From Chlorella sorokiniana (Eukaryota; Chlorophyta; Trebouxiophyceae; Chlorellales; Chlorellaceae), in NCBI GenBank assembly GCA_025917655.1, contig CP084611.1, forward strand, positions 1,178,001 through 1,242,000: a stretch of DNA of 64,000 nt, in the 5' to 3' direction. The stretch's first letter is position 1, and every line of letters begins with the position of its first letter. The notes under the pieces are model-generated. The model saw nothing but the letters and a program-made list of their open reading frames with translations. It made no database searches and had not been told where the DNA came from. This document shows positions 31,154-43,245 of this stretch, in pieces. The position numbers and the translations under genes were made by a program.

Positions 31154-34034
31154 TCAGCCCGTGCCGATGCCGGCCCCACCGCCGCGCATTAGCCAGGCAG
31201 CCAGCACGGGCTTGCGCACGCAGTCGTCGGTGCGGCGCACTGCCGCTATCAGTTCCTGGCGCAGGAGCTGAGAGGCAGGTGACGTCGAGGGGGTGAGGGT
31301 GCGGCGCCGGGATGTGTGCCAGCACCGGCCGGCGGGTGCGGATGGACCGCAGCATCAATGGCCGCCATGGTCTCATCAAGCATCAGGTGGTCGATGATGA
31401 GTAGCTGCTGAGCCGCAACCGTCGCCAGTTCAGCCGACCGTGGATCGCCCCTGCAAGTTGGGCGGGTCAGAAAGGGGCGAAGTATAGAGGCTGCAGGCTG
31501 CACCGGGCAGGCGGCGCCGCTGCCAGGCCGGTGTCGCGCATGCAGCCAGCCGCCAGCGGCTCTCGCACTGCAGCCGGTGCCCACCTGGCGGCAAGCTCTC
31601 CGTACTTGTCCAGCAGGCGCCGCAGGCTCAGCAGGGCAATGGGGCTGCCCACCGGCAGCACCTCCATCACAGTGGCCAGGGCCTGCCACGGGAAGCATGA
31701 ACCTCAGAAGGAAGGGACGTCAAGCTTTTGATTCGAGTACAGAACCGAGGGTACGCATATCGGCGAGGCACCCTCCTCCTTATCCTGTCGCAAGTCACAG
31801 CTCAGCCCACCTGCGCAAGCTGAGGCACTGGGGTGGGCCCTGGGCAGCCCTCCAGGCTGCGCTGCACGTAGTACGCAGCCAGCGGCGGCCGCCGACCCTC
31901 GGGCAGCGCCGCCAGCGCGGCACCCAGCAGGCTGTGCGCCGCCAGGGCTGCGGGCGGGTGGGGGTGGAGCAGGTAGAGGAAGGCCAGGGGCGCCAGCAGC
32001 TCCTCCAGGCAGACCTGGACGGCGGCAGGCACGGCGGGCGGGGAGCGAACAGCTCAGTGCGAGTTGAGATGGCGCAGCACACGTGACTACTGCCAGGCCC
32101 CCAGACTCCACACCTGGCTCAGCACGGGGCAGCAGGGCGCCAGCACGCCCATCAGGAACTGGGCCTTTGCCGCCGCCGCGCCATCCACCAGCCAGGTGGC
32201 CTGCCCGTCCCGGCTGGCGCAGGGCGTCGCCAGCTCAGCGTAGCACGGCAGCCTGGCGGCCAGCGCCGCCGCCGCCGCCGCGTCGCCGGGCAGGTCGGCC
32301 AGCACGGCGTGCAGCAGCGCAGCATACTGGGGGGGAGCCGGGCGGCAGAACTGCAGATCCGCCAGCGTGCCCGCCACGACCGCTGCCAGCTCAGCACGCT
32401 GCGCGGAAGCGGCGGGGCTGCGCGCACCGCGGCCGCCAGCAGCGCCAGGCACGACAGGAAGAGGCGGTCGAGCAGCTGGCGCACAGCCGCTGCATCCACG
32501 GCTGCCACCCAGTTCAGCGGCGGGACCATAGAGTACTGTCGGTACTGCTGGTGCACCTGCCGGGCAGCTTCCACCACTTGCTGCAGCAGCCACTGCTGCG
32601 TGCTGCGGTCCAGCCCAGCAAACTGTGCCGCCAGCGCGCCCGCCATGCTGCCGGCGTGCTGCACCAGCGCGCAGCCTGCCTGGCCGCGCACCAGCTGGCT
32701 GGCCTGGGCGGGCGGCTGCCCGGTGGCTGCAGCGTGGGCCAGGGGGCCCAGGCAGAGCGCGCTGAACAGCAGGGAGCGGGCTTGGCAGCGCGCCACGCCC
32801 GGCGCGCACAAGAAGGCGGGCCGCCGCACCGCTGCCGCCAGCTGCGCGGTAGCCAGAGCACAGGCGTCCCGCAGAAGAGGCAGGCCTGTTGTCGTTTCGG
32901 CTGCGCCTGCTGCGGCTTCGCAAGCCAGCACAAGGGAGGCCTCTGCCTGTGCGGCAAGCTGCGCCGCATCCGGAAAGCCTGCTGCCGAGCGGAGCAAAGC
33001 TTCTGCCATGCCGCCGACAGCAAGGGCGGCCGCTGCCGCTTGCACGTGGCTGTGCTGCTGCAGGGGGCGCGTCGTCGGAGGCATGCACCTCGATGGCTGT
33101 CTTGAAAACCGAGTATGCCGGCTGCAGCAGGCCGGCCACAGCCGCTGTTGGCTGCGAGCGCCCCAGGGCCGCGGTCGCCACTCCGCGCATCATTCCGTAG
33201 GCTGGCGCCAGGCAGTCTGCCGCCATCCACGCCGGCCCCTCAGGCGCTCGGCTGCCCAGCCACCGCAGCACAGCTGTCAGCAGCCAGCAAGCTGCCACCG
33301 GCTTGCCCTGCACGAGCGAAGGCACGGGGGCCTTGCTGAAAGATGCGATGCAGGCGGGTGTACGGAGGGTACACACACAAGGGTGAGCTCTGTCGCCGCC
33401 GCACCGCGCACCCACCAGCAGGTAAGGGAGCAGGCTCCCTACAGCGGCCAGCGCGTCCGCAGCGGTGGCCGGCGAGGGGGCTGCCCAGCCGGCCATCCAG
33501 CAACGCATCGCCGGCCACACGGGTCGCAGACTCCACCGCTGCAGCCTCTGCCGCTGCTGCTGCTGCAGCGTTGCACAGCAGAAGCAGGCTGGCAACTGCG
33601 ACTCGCGCCTGCTCTTGCGTAGGAGCATCCCTGTTGCTCACGGACAGCTCAGCAGCAGCAACAGCCTCCAGCAGCAGAGCGGCCTGCCGTGCGGCGGCGG
33701 GTTGCAGGCTCTGCTGCCTGGCCCATCGCGCCAGCAATGCAAGCGCAGGCAAAGCGATAAGGGGAGGGCTGCCTGGCTGGCGGACAAGGCGCAGCAATGT
33801 GGCAACTTGGGCCGGGCCGGGAGGTGCTGCTCGATTCGACGCCAGCGCCGCCAGTGCAGAGCCCGCCGCCTGCAAACGGGACAAGCATGTCGTGGGGAGT
33901 CGGGAAGCCTCTTGCATGTCTAAGGATGCGTCGATATGCACAGCTTGGCCGCTTACCTGCTCCTCGCCCCGCTCCACATCGGCCCATAGGGGTTGGAGCT
34001 GTTGCTGAAGGCCTGAAGGCCTGAAAGAAGACAT
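31154..34034 (-). CDS. large alpha-helical (HEAT/ARM-like) repeat protein, family unknown
   Basis: I do not recognise the family. Start ATG 34034 (SGLQQQLQPLWADVERGEEQ) is followed by leucine/alanine-rich helical pairs on successive exons: AQVATLLRLVRQPGSPPL, LPALALLARWARQQSL, AARQAALLLEAVAAAELSV, ACWLLTAVLRWLGSRAPEG, AQAEASLVLACEAAAGAA, WLLQQVVEAARQVHQQYRQ, AAVRQLLDRLFLSCLALLA, LEELLAPLAFLYLLHPHP, ATVMEVLPVGSPIALLSLR and finally ELIAAVRRTDDCVRKPVL, stop TGA at 31154. The pattern suggests a solenoid scaffold of roughly 700-800 residues. Plant RST1/focadhesin and other HEAT scaffolds are candidates to test by profile search, but I have no diagnostic motif. Several exons switch frame, as elsewhere in the window. 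It is divergent from the SPRY/U-box ligase 182 bases away. Confidence 0.62.
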
Positions 34035-34216
34035 CGATATTCTTACTTGTGCTGCAGCGTCAGGAGCCCGGAATAAGGATCAGAAAAGAACGCGAGGAGG
34101 CAAGGGGTCCACGCAAGCATTGGCCAAACCTCGAAACAACAATGTTGGGACGCTTTGTCTGAAGTAAGTGCACCTTTATTGGATCGACGACGGCGGGAGG
34201 GGCGGGGACTCTCACC
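34035..34216. promoter_or_regulatory. probable bidirectional promoter
   Basis: Only 182 bases separate the divergent ATGs of the helical-repeat gene (-) and the SPRY/U-box ligase (+), so both 5' UTRs and promoters must share this segment or lie partly inside it. No TATA box or other named element is convincing. Confidence 0.5.
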
Positions 34217-37200
34217 ATGGGGTTGCACAGTGGTGGTGGGCCGCCTGGGCTGGCCTCCATCCTGAGGGACTCGCCCAGGGATCACTCCACACTAACATCA
34301 CTGGACCTTATCAAGCTATCCAGCAACCTGCAGCGCGCGGTGGAGTATGTGGTTGGCGGTGCTGCGGTCGCTGCCGCCAGCGCCTCGCCAGTTGTGAGCG
34401 GGGGCCACATCGACTATGCAGCCGTGGAGCAGCACATCCAGCAGGGCATGCTGGCTGCAGTGCGGGCTGCTACTTGTGATCCCGAGTCGGAACCTGAGGC
34501 TGCCGAGGCAGCTAGGCTCCCACCACCGGGTGCAGCCGAGCAGCCACCAGCCGGCGGCGCTGCCCAGCCGATCACTTGCAGCAACGCCATGGAGGAGGCC
34601 GGAGGGTCCGGCCCGGTCGCTGTTGCGCCGCATGAAGGCCAGCAGCCGGAAGCGCTCGGGGCTCCCGGGCAGACAGGCGACGTCGGGGGCGCCACCTCGC
34701 CGCCGCCCTCCCGGCAGCCTGCTGCCGCTGCCAGCGAGGGGCGGCTGGGCCCCCACGCCTCGTTGGTTGAGGCGCGCGGCGAGTGCGACATAGACGGCCT
34801 CTGTGTGCTGAGCCGGTGGGCGCCAGCTTCTGCGCTTGAGCCCAGGGCCATGCCGCACCCCGCCCCGCTGCCTTGCCACCGCACCCCTCCCGCCCGCTGT
34901 GCGCACATGGCGGCTGCCCCCTGCCCCGCGCCCTGCCCCCGGCTTTCCCCAACCAGAGCAACATCAACCTAATCGACCTAATGCCCTCTCCCCCCCTTCC
35001 GCCCCCGCGCAGCTCCAACTTCAGCACAGTGCGCAGCAACGCGTGCGTGTTCAAGGGAGGTGGATGTACGAGCTGCAGCTGGGCTCCGCGGGCATCATGC
35101 AGGTGTGGGTGGGGGAGGGCCCAGGGGCACGTGCAGCGCAGCAGCGGGCCTTCTAAGTCACAGACAGCAGCGCGGACGCCTGGTGTGGCGACCGCCCCTT
35201 TCAAGCCTGGCCCACAAACCCCCTTTTGCTGCCGCCCCCGCCCCCGCGGCCCCCGCCGGCAGGTGGGCTGGACCACGCTTCAGGCACGGTTCAACAGCGA
35301 AGACGGGGTGGGCGACACGCACGACAGGTGGGGACAGCTCAGCGCCGCCGCCCGGCCTGCCCGCTGGAAGGCCCTCCCCACACCCTGGAAGCGAGAGCTT
35401 CCCCTGTGCCCCGCCCAACCACGCCCCTGGGGTGCAGCTACGCTTACGACGGGCGGCGACGCATGCGCTGGCACGTGAACAACCACCCTTACGGCGAGCA
35501 CTGGGCGGCGGGGGACACCATCGGCTGCTGCCTGGACCTGGATGGCGGCACCATGCGCTTCCTGCGCAACGGGAAAGACCTGGTGCGGGGTGGGGCCAGC
35601 CAGGCACCTCGACCGAGGAACTGTGTTGGTGTTACGGCTCCGTGGGTGGAAGCGGGGGTAGCGGGGCGGGCGGGGCGCGTCATGGCTTTTAAGCGTGTGG
35701 AAGCGTCGAGGTGTGTTTCGGCCACAAGCACCACCGCCATCGCAACTTGGTGGCAACGGCTGTTTGCTTGCCCCTTCGGGCGTCGCAGCTGCGCCTGCCC
35801 TTGCGCACGCTTTTGCCGCTTTGCCTGCCGCCTGACTGGGCGTGCTGCCGTCTGCCGCCGCCGCAGGGCGAGGCGTTCCGGGACGTGCGGCGAGGCATGC
35901 CCGGCATGGCGTACTTTGCTGGGGTGTCGCTCAGCTTTGGGGGTGGGTGTCGCGCAGCAGCGGCGGTGTGTTGGCAGGGCTGCTTTGCGGTTGGCTGCAT
36001 GCCTGGCTGGCTGCCTTGCCCTCTCTGCGCAGTCAGTGTCGCACACGCCGTCCTGATCTATGCCGCCACCTTCTGCTGCAGAGCGTTGCGAGGTGAACTT
36101 TGGCGGCCGCCCCTTCCGCCACCCCGTACACGGTTACCGCCCGCTGCAGCAGGCGCCCGCCGCGCCGCTGCCGCTGCTGGACGCGCCGCAGCCCGAGGCG
36201 GCAGGGCCCGCCGACGAGCGGCGCGCCCAGGTGGCAGCGGCACGGTACCTTGCTGCCTGCCTGTCCCGCCTGGTCGACGTCAGTTCGCCGCAGGCAGCCT
36301 CCCTTGAAGAGGCGACGGCAGCGCCGGCAGCAAGCGCAGCAACGGGTAGCGCCTCGCCGGAGGAGGGCAGCGAGCAGGGCGGCGTTGAGGCGACGGCGGG
36401 CCAGGAGCAGCACGCGGCGCTGCCGCCTCTGCCGCACTGGGTGGCGGGCGCCGGCCGCGTGCCCCCGACGGCGGCATGCTGCAGGCGCTCGCAGCGGCAG
36501 GGGCCAGCAAGCGCACCGCGTTGGCCGAGGAAGCCGCGCAGAAGGTGCCCGTCGGCGGCGGCGGCGGGGGCTTCCGCGGGCGTGTCGGGCGCCGCCCTCT
36601 GCGCCGAGGAGCGCCTGCTGCTGGGCTCCCTGCTGGCTCAGTTCCTGGGGCCGCTGTGCTTCGACCCATACATCGCTGAGGGGGTGCTGCTGGAGCTGTT
36701 TGACGACACTGCGGGGGAGCTGGGGCCGCAGGCTGGCAGCGACGGCGGCGCTGCAGGAGCCGAGGGCGGCGAGGGCGGCCAGCAGGGCGGCCAGCAGGGC
36801 GGCCAGCAGGACGGCCAGCAGGGCAGCCAGCAGGAAGAGGCGGCAAAAGCGGCAGGCGGCGGCGAGGAGGCGCTGGAGCTGGGGCGCGACAGGCTGGCGC
36901 AGCTGCTGCGCCTGCTGGGCGCTGTGCTGGAGCGCGAGGAGCTGGCGGCGCTGGCGGCGGCGTGCTGCGGCGCTGGCGCGGCGCGCGCGCGGCTGCCAGT
37001 GGCGGCTCGCGGAGCTGCCTGGGTCGGCTGCGCTGTGCGCGCTGCGCCTGTGGAGCGCCATGCTGGACTGCGACGAGCTGAGGGAGGGTGAGGGGGCGGG
37101 GCCGCGCTCCGGCTTGCACCCCTCCTTCTCTGCCCACCCTGCACACAGCACGGAATGCTTGCAGCACCGCTTGAGGAAGCTGCGTGCAGGGTGAAGTGCG

Positions 37201-40200
37201 TGCGACCCGCTCGATGATGCTGCGAGGCTGTGTTGGTGAGAGGGTCTCACACGGCGGCGCTCCGCATCCCCTCTGCGCCCCCTCCTGCAGCCTGGCTGGC
37301 CAGCCCTGGGTGGGAGGGGCAGCTGGAGCGGCTGCTGGCGGTGCGGCAGCCCAGCGAGGAGGACCTGAAGGAGGTGAGGGGGCACGCCGCCCGCCTGGCT
37401 GCCGCCCTGCCCCGCAACGCATTCGGAGCCCGCCCCCAAACACCTAAACGCCCATGCGCGTGTTTCACCCCCGCTGAGCGCCGGATGCCCTCTGCTTCTG
37501 CACCTCCCCCCCGGCCCCCACCCCTCGCGCAGCTGCTGGCCAACCTGAAAGTGGAGTGGACGGGGGCGGGGCGGTGGTGCGCAGCCGGCGGCGCAACCAG
37601 TCCCTGTTTGCGTCTGACCTGGCCCGCCTGACCTCGGGTCTGGAGCGGGTGGAGGCGGCGCAGGCCGACATCCTGCTGCGCATCTGGCTGCAGCCGGGCG
37701 GCGACGACAACGCCGCCGGTGGCGGCGAGCGTGCCAGCAGCGCCAGCAGCGGCAGCGGCGGCAGAAGCAGCGATGGCCAGAGCGAGGCGGGGAGGAGGTT
37801 GTGGCGAACGCTGGCGGTGCGGCGAGCGGCCCTGAGGGCGGCAGCGACAGCGAAGCCGACCCTGCTGCTCGTGCAGCCTCGCCCGCTGCAGAAGGCGGGC
37901 CGGAAGCTGCCCCGGCACCGTCCCGCGGCCTCTACCTGCGCCGCTTCCTGTCGCTGCTGATCGACAAGAATCGGGGGCGCTGCGGCACGTGCCACCCCCG
38001 GCCTCTCTGACCAGACGGCTCTGGCCTCCGCCGCCTTTGCGCTGCTGCGCCTGATGTATGAGCACGTGGCGGCAGCGCTGCCAGAGGTGCCGGAAGTGCG
38101 GTGGGACCCCGCCCAGACCTTCCTCAGGGTGAGCGTGAAGGGGCTGGCGAGCGCGTACCACGCTCGTGTGTGTGTGTGTTTGTGACCGTGCGTTGTTTTT
38201 GGTCAAACGTGTGTGGGTCGGGGTTGGGGGTTCCCGCAAGCATGGCAGGGCTGCAACGTTTGCAGCCATGCCTCCCTGCGAGGCTGCAAGAACAACGCTC
38301 GGCTTGCTGGCAATGAATGCATGGGATGTGGTTGTTCGCACTCTTGGGCAGCCACTGCTCGGTCTGCCAGCACAACAGGTGCTTCCTGCGCTCCCACCAG
38401 CCTCCCTTGCCGCGCATTGCCTGTGCATGCAGGGCGTTGCGCCTGGCGGCGGCGAGGATCCCTACCACGACGCCGGCCGCATGGGGGCACCCTGTCCCAC
38501 CTGGCGCGCGAACACCCGCCAACAGGTGCATAGCGTCAATCGAGCAGGCCTGGCGGGCAGCGGTGTATGAAGGCAGTTGGGCCGGCTTCGCTTCCGCTTA
38601 ACAATGCCTTGCAGCATGAGCAGGGGTTGTGGCGGCAGCTGGTGCTGGTTGCGCAAGCCGCGTCCCCCTGCCTGGCTCCCTGCCGCAGGCGATGACTGGC
38701 GCCCGCTGGGCCCCGTGGCGCTGGGCGCTGTGGTCAAGCACGACGCGCCGCTGCGCCTGGCGGGGCGCGCGCTGGAGGGCCCCTGTGAGCTTTGCATACA
38801 AACTATCTGGGAGACAAGCCCGCCAAATCTTGTGCCGGCCTTGCTGGCCGCGCTGCTGGCCTGCTGCCTCACCCACCCAGCGGCAGCGTGCGTGGCCCCG
38901 CCCCGCATGATTCCAATAGCTTCCCGCCCGTGGCCGTGGCCTGGCCCCGCTGCACACAACCTTAATTGCTCCCTGCCCCTGACCGCGCCTGCGACCTGCC
39001 CCTCCCCCGTGCTCGCACGCAGCCTTCAGCGATGTGTGGGTGCGGGACCGCCTGCTCATGCTGTGCCACCTGGCGGTGGCCCCCTGATGCGCGGCGCCCT
39101 GGGACACATGGGCGCCATGCAGGCGGCCATGGCGGGACTGCGTGCGGTCGGCAGGTGGGGCCCCGGCAGCCAAGGATGCACAGGGCTGCAACCAGCCCTG
39201 CTTTTCTGGGGGCGGTTGGCGGGGCTGCAGCCAGCTTGTGCTCGCCCAAGAGCCAACCGACGTATTACTGTGTCACCCCCCACCCACCACACCACACCCA
39301 TCTTCAACACACACACCCTGCTCGGCCCCCCTCTGGCAGCTCCGAGGAGCGAGGCAGCAGCGCGATGCTGGAGCAGACGCGCCGCGACTGCCGCGCCGAG
39401 TTCGTGCGGCGCTGCGCGCCCACGAGTGGGCCCAGGCCTGGCTGCTGCCGCCCTGGCGCCAGCAGGCCGCCTTCGTGTTGGCGGTGGCCACTGCGCAGCT
39501 GGTGGGGGCGGTCAGCCCCAGCCGCAGCAACCTGCTGCGCTATGTGCCTGAGTTCTACGTGACGGCGCCGCTGGACATGGTGTGTGGGTTTGGAGGGGTG
39601 TTGGAAAGAGGAAGGGGGGGGGGCGGGGGCGCAGGGAATCCTGCCGGGAGAAGGGCAGGCAGGGGTTTGAGCGCAGGCTTGCCGCTGCTGCGCTTGTGTG
39701 TGCGTGTCTAGCAGGGAGATCGAGGGGGATGCCGGCAGGGCTGCGCAGGGTTGGATGGCATGGCAGCAGGCCTAGCTTTTCTTGTCCAGAAGCGCCATCA
39801 CGCCTCTGCCTCTGCCTGTGCGCCCTTACTGTGCGCCCTTCCGCGCCCCCCCCCCCCCCCCCCCCCCCCCCGCGGCCGCCCCAGGTGCACGCCATCCACC
39901 GCTGCGAGCCCGCTGTGCTGGACCACAGCGTGATGCTGGAGCTGGGGCTGGGCCACGTGCTGGAGCTGGTGGTGGGGCACCTGCAGGATGAACGGGTGAG
40001 CCGCCCGCCCTGCGCACGAGTGCCTGGTTGAAGGGGTGAAGGGTGGTGTGGGGCGGCAGACAGCTTCCCTTCAAGGTAACCCACCTGCCGCTTGCTGCAC
40101 CGCTCACGAGCTTGCTCCAGCCGCTGGCTTTTCGCGGGCATGGCCTGTCATGGCGTGGCAGGCGCCCAGCCCCGCCCAGCCCCGCCCCCGCCCGCCGCCG

Positions 40201-42831
40201 CAGATTGTGAGCCCCGAGGTTCAGGCTCGGCTGGCAAACATGGTGCTGGACGGGGTGCAGGAGCTGGTGCGCCCTCTCCTGTTTTTTGTTTTGTTGGGTT
40301 ATTTTTGTTTGTTGTGGGGTGGTGGCATTGGGCTTGACGTTGCAATTGCCCAGGGGCTGTATGGCAGGGCCCCGGGACCTTGCTGCCGTGGCAGAGCGCC
40401 GAGGCGCGCGGCACCAGCCGCCAGGCTGCCTGCCTGCCTCGCCTGCCTGCTTCACAGCGCTGAGCGCAGCAAACCCCAGCGCCCCATCACCACGCGGTGA
40501 TGCCCTCCGCTCCGCTGCCACTGCAACCACCCCGCCCCGCTGTGGCGCGCATGCGTTGCAGGACTTGGTGGCTGAGCTGGGCAGCAACGCCGTGTCGCGC
40601 CGCCGCCTGCTCCCCTCCATGATGCGCCTGCTGGGCCACACCCACCTCTGGGGCCAGGCCTCCAACTTCTTCACGCTGCTGGTGGAGGGATGCGGTGGGC
40701 GGCGGCGGGGGCGGCAGGGGCGCCGCCTGCCCTGGGTGGACCTGCTTACTGGCTAACGCTGCCCGCCGCTGTGGCATGCATGCAGCACACCGTGCTGCCC
40801 CGCTGACGGTGTGTGCGCTGCGTCGTCCCCCCCCCCCAGGGTTCCTGCAACCCCGGCCGCCTTCCCACCCGACTTTGCACAGCCCGTGGCTGTGCTGCGT
40901 GGGCTGATGTTGGAGGCGTGCCAGTCGGGTGGGTGGCCGCTGGCTGCCGCCCAGCCCCCAGCAGCGCCGCGTGGCCCCATTGTCAAGCCCCCGTGCTGCC
41001 TGGCCGCCCTGCGCATGCCGCAACGCCCTGCCTCCGACCTGTGCCCTGCTCTTCGCGCAACGCAACCTCCAGCCTCCCATATGGCCGTGTCGCTGCAATT
41101 TGCCCATCACCCCGCCCCACCCACACCCCTTGCGCAGACCCGAGCTCTGCTCCACCTTCCTGCACCACCTGTTTGACCACTTGAACCGAATGCTGACCGA
41201 GCTGGTCGCTGCGCTGGAGGTGGGTGGTTTTGTATGTGGTGTGTGTGTGTGGGTGGGTGGGTGGGTGGGTGGGTGTGGGGTGTGGGGTGTGGGGGGGGGG
41301 TGCGCGCGTGCCGCTCTGAGTTGTGATGTCATCTGGCACTTTGCAAGACTGGAAGCTGAGACGCAGCTGCGGGCGCTGGCCCGACCTCCCCAACCGCAGT
41401 CTGCGGAGGGCCGCCTGGGTCGCCCGGCTTGGTCGCCCTCTCGCCGTCGCTGCTGCGCCTGCTGGTCTCCACCGCCGACTATTCCGTGGTCCTGCTGCGC
41501 ATGCTGGAGGTGCTGGCAGGTGGGCGGCTGCCTTGGCCGGCATCCACACCTGCCCCGACAGGTGCTGGCTGGCCTGCGCGCCGTGTGGCCGCTCCGCGTG
41601 TCGGCCGGCCGCCTCACGCGCCCCCTTGTGGGCCTGCGCCTGTGCAGCCCAGCTGCCGCAGCTGTTCCTGGGGAGCGGCGGCGACATGAACCTCACGAGG
41701 GTGGCAGGTGGGAAGCGCGACACGCTCAGAAGCGGGTGGCGCAAGGGGCGTGCCGCTCCCAGCGGGGCGCGGGGCACTTCTCGAAACAGCGCCCTGCCTG
41801 GCAGGCCCGCCTGCTTGCCTGCTGAAGCCTGCGGCACGCCCCCGGCCTGCAGAGGTGCTGGGTTTCGCGGTGCCGCAGTTTGTGGGCGGCCAGGCTCACC
41901 GTGTGCTGCAGCGCCTGGCAGACTCCCCACGGCCCAGCTGAGGCTGCGCAGCGCGCACCTGCTGCAGCCGCTGGCGGGGATCCTGCTGGAGCTGTGGCAG
42001 GCGGAGCAGCGCGGCCCCGCGGCGGCGGGCGGCGGCAGCAGCAGCGATGGCAGTGGCAGTGGCAGCGGCAGCAGCAGCGACGGCGGCGGCAGCGGCGGCG
42101 ACGGCGGCAGCGCAGCCGCGACGCCCGTCGCGGGCGTCTGGGCGTCATCGCTGCTGCGCGCGCTGAGCAGCCAGGCGGCCCTCACCGACGGAGTGCTGCA
42201 GGGCCTGCTGGCGGCGGAGGTGTGCGGTGCTGCTGCCGCCAGGCCGTCCCCTGCTGCGTCCAAAATCTGGCACTGCCCCGGCTCCACCCTCTGCTGCCGG
42301 CGTTGTTCTGGCTGCTGCCAGGGGGTGAGGCATGGGTTTGGGAGGCTGTTGACCCCTCACGCCGGCCCCCCGCAGATGGCTGAGGTGGAGCCGCTTGCTG
42401 CTGAGGTGGCGGCGGTCGGCACCTTGCGCTCCGCTGAGGCGGAAGCGGAGCTGGCTGCGCGGCACAGCAACGACATGCGCCGCCTGGGGGAGGCAGTCGA
42501 CGCGCTGGTCGCCGCGCGGCGGGGCGGCGGGGGCGACAACGGCGGGGAGGGCGGCGGGGAGGGCGACGCCGGCGACGCGCCCGACGAGTTTTTGGACCCC
42601 ATCCTGGCGACGCTGATGGCGGATCCGGTGCTGCTGCCCGACAGCCGCGTGACCGTGGACCGAGCCACCATAGAGCGCCACCTGCTCAGCAGCGCCACAG
42701 ACCCCTTCAGCCGCGCGCCGCTGGCCAGGCACCAGCTGCAGCCGGACGGGGAGCTGCGGCGGCGCATCGAGGCGTGGCGGGCACAGCGCGCGAAGCAGCG
42801 GCGGCGCGGCGCGGGCCCAGCAGAAGGCTGA
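34217..42831 (+). CDS. RKP/KPC1 (RNF123)-like SPRY ubiquitin ligase with a UFD2-type U-box
   Basis: Predicted E3 ubiquitin ligase. Start ATG 34217 gives [10 protein letters not shown]...[11 protein letters not shown], matching the plant RKP N-terminus. A SPRY domain follows (about 35.0-36.1 kb): [81 protein letters not shown] and [19 protein letters not shown], each aligned with RKP. The helical core contains [19 protein letters not shown] (RKP YVPEFYLETLVDSFHVLRK), [19 protein letters not shown] (RKP DEELFSTFLNRLFNTLSWT) and [13 protein letters not shown]. The protein ends with [19 protein letters not shown] and [16 protein letters not shown] (42582-42777): a UFD2/UBE4 U-box, not the C-terminal RING expected of RKP/KPC1. 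Stop is TGA 42829-42831. Frame changes at short homopolymers occur (for example 35055-35057), so the exon model is approximate. Confidence 0.86.
36773..36835 (+). repeat. 12-bp tandem repeat encoding GGQQ units
   Basis: About five copies of a ggccagcagggc unit lie in a coding exon of the SPRY/U-box ligase. They encode [16 protein letters not shown] and GSQQ, an in-frame disordered spacer. Confidence 0.85.
39846..39871 (+). repeat. 26-base poly-C tract before an intron acceptor
   Basis: An unbroken run of C lies in an intron of the SPRY/U-box ligase, about 14 bases before the acceptor that opens exon [11 protein letters not shown]. It extends the normal polypyrimidine tract. Its true length is probably uncertain in the assembly. 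Confidence 0.9.
41251..41275 (+). repeat. (GGGT)n tract, G-quadruplex candidate
   Basis: Six GGGT units follow a (GT)n run in an intron of the SPRY/U-box ligase, on the transcribed-sense strand. Four or more GGG runs separated by one base is a classic G-quadruplex pattern. More G runs follow at 41277-41300. Confidence 0.8.
42582..42777 (+). other. U-box domain (UFD2/UBE4 type)
   Basis: The encoded segment runs from [15 protein letters not shown] to ELRRRIEAW. It shares with human UBE4B and Arabidopsis PUB1 the run [28 protein letters not shown] and TDPF-R. U-boxes bind E2 enzymes without zinc. It is in the same open frame as the preceding helical segment, [20 protein letters not shown]. Confidence 0.93.
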
Positions 42832-43096
42832 AGGGCTGGAGGGGCGCCGCCGCTCTGCCCGGGGCACCGCGGGTGCCCCACAGCCTGGCCCCATGCCAGA
42901 GCGGCGCGGCTTGCCCACGCCATGCGGGCCTCGGCCCCAAGCGCGTCCCTGCGCGGTGCCCTGCAGTCGGGTGTGTCCCTTCTATGGCGGGCGCCACCCG
43001 CAACATCCCTTCATGCTTGTGAGACCGAGGATCGTGGCTTACACAGTGAATCAACATGAAGATCCGCGAAGGGGACAGGGACCTTGAACGGGAAGT

Positions 43097-43101
43097 TTAC
43101 A
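43097..43101 (-). terminator. putative poly(A) signal TGTAA (polyQ regulator gene)
   Basis: TGTAA on the minus strand about 235 bases after the stop at 43334. A second copy is at 43039-43043. Motif and position only. Confidence 0.4.
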
Positions 43102-43240
43102 GCGACATGCAATCAGCAGTGGGGTGTGCAGCCGGGCGGAAAGGGATGAGGGGCGACCAGCACGGGTCACCATCGGAGCTCCCGCAGCAATACGCGCACG
43201 ATGAAAGCTCTGGAGGGAAATAACACGAAGAATCTGGGGC

Positions 43241-43245
43241 TGTAA
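43241..43245 (+). terminator. putative poly(A) signal TGTAA (SPRY/U-box ligase gene)
   Basis: TGTAA on the plus strand about 410 bases after the stop at 42831. Motif and position only. Confidence 0.4.

Noticed and set aside
32087-33628. A single long minus-strand frame as one exon of the helical gene
   Set aside because: Helical blocks fall in more than one frame here, so the single frame is not the true exon.
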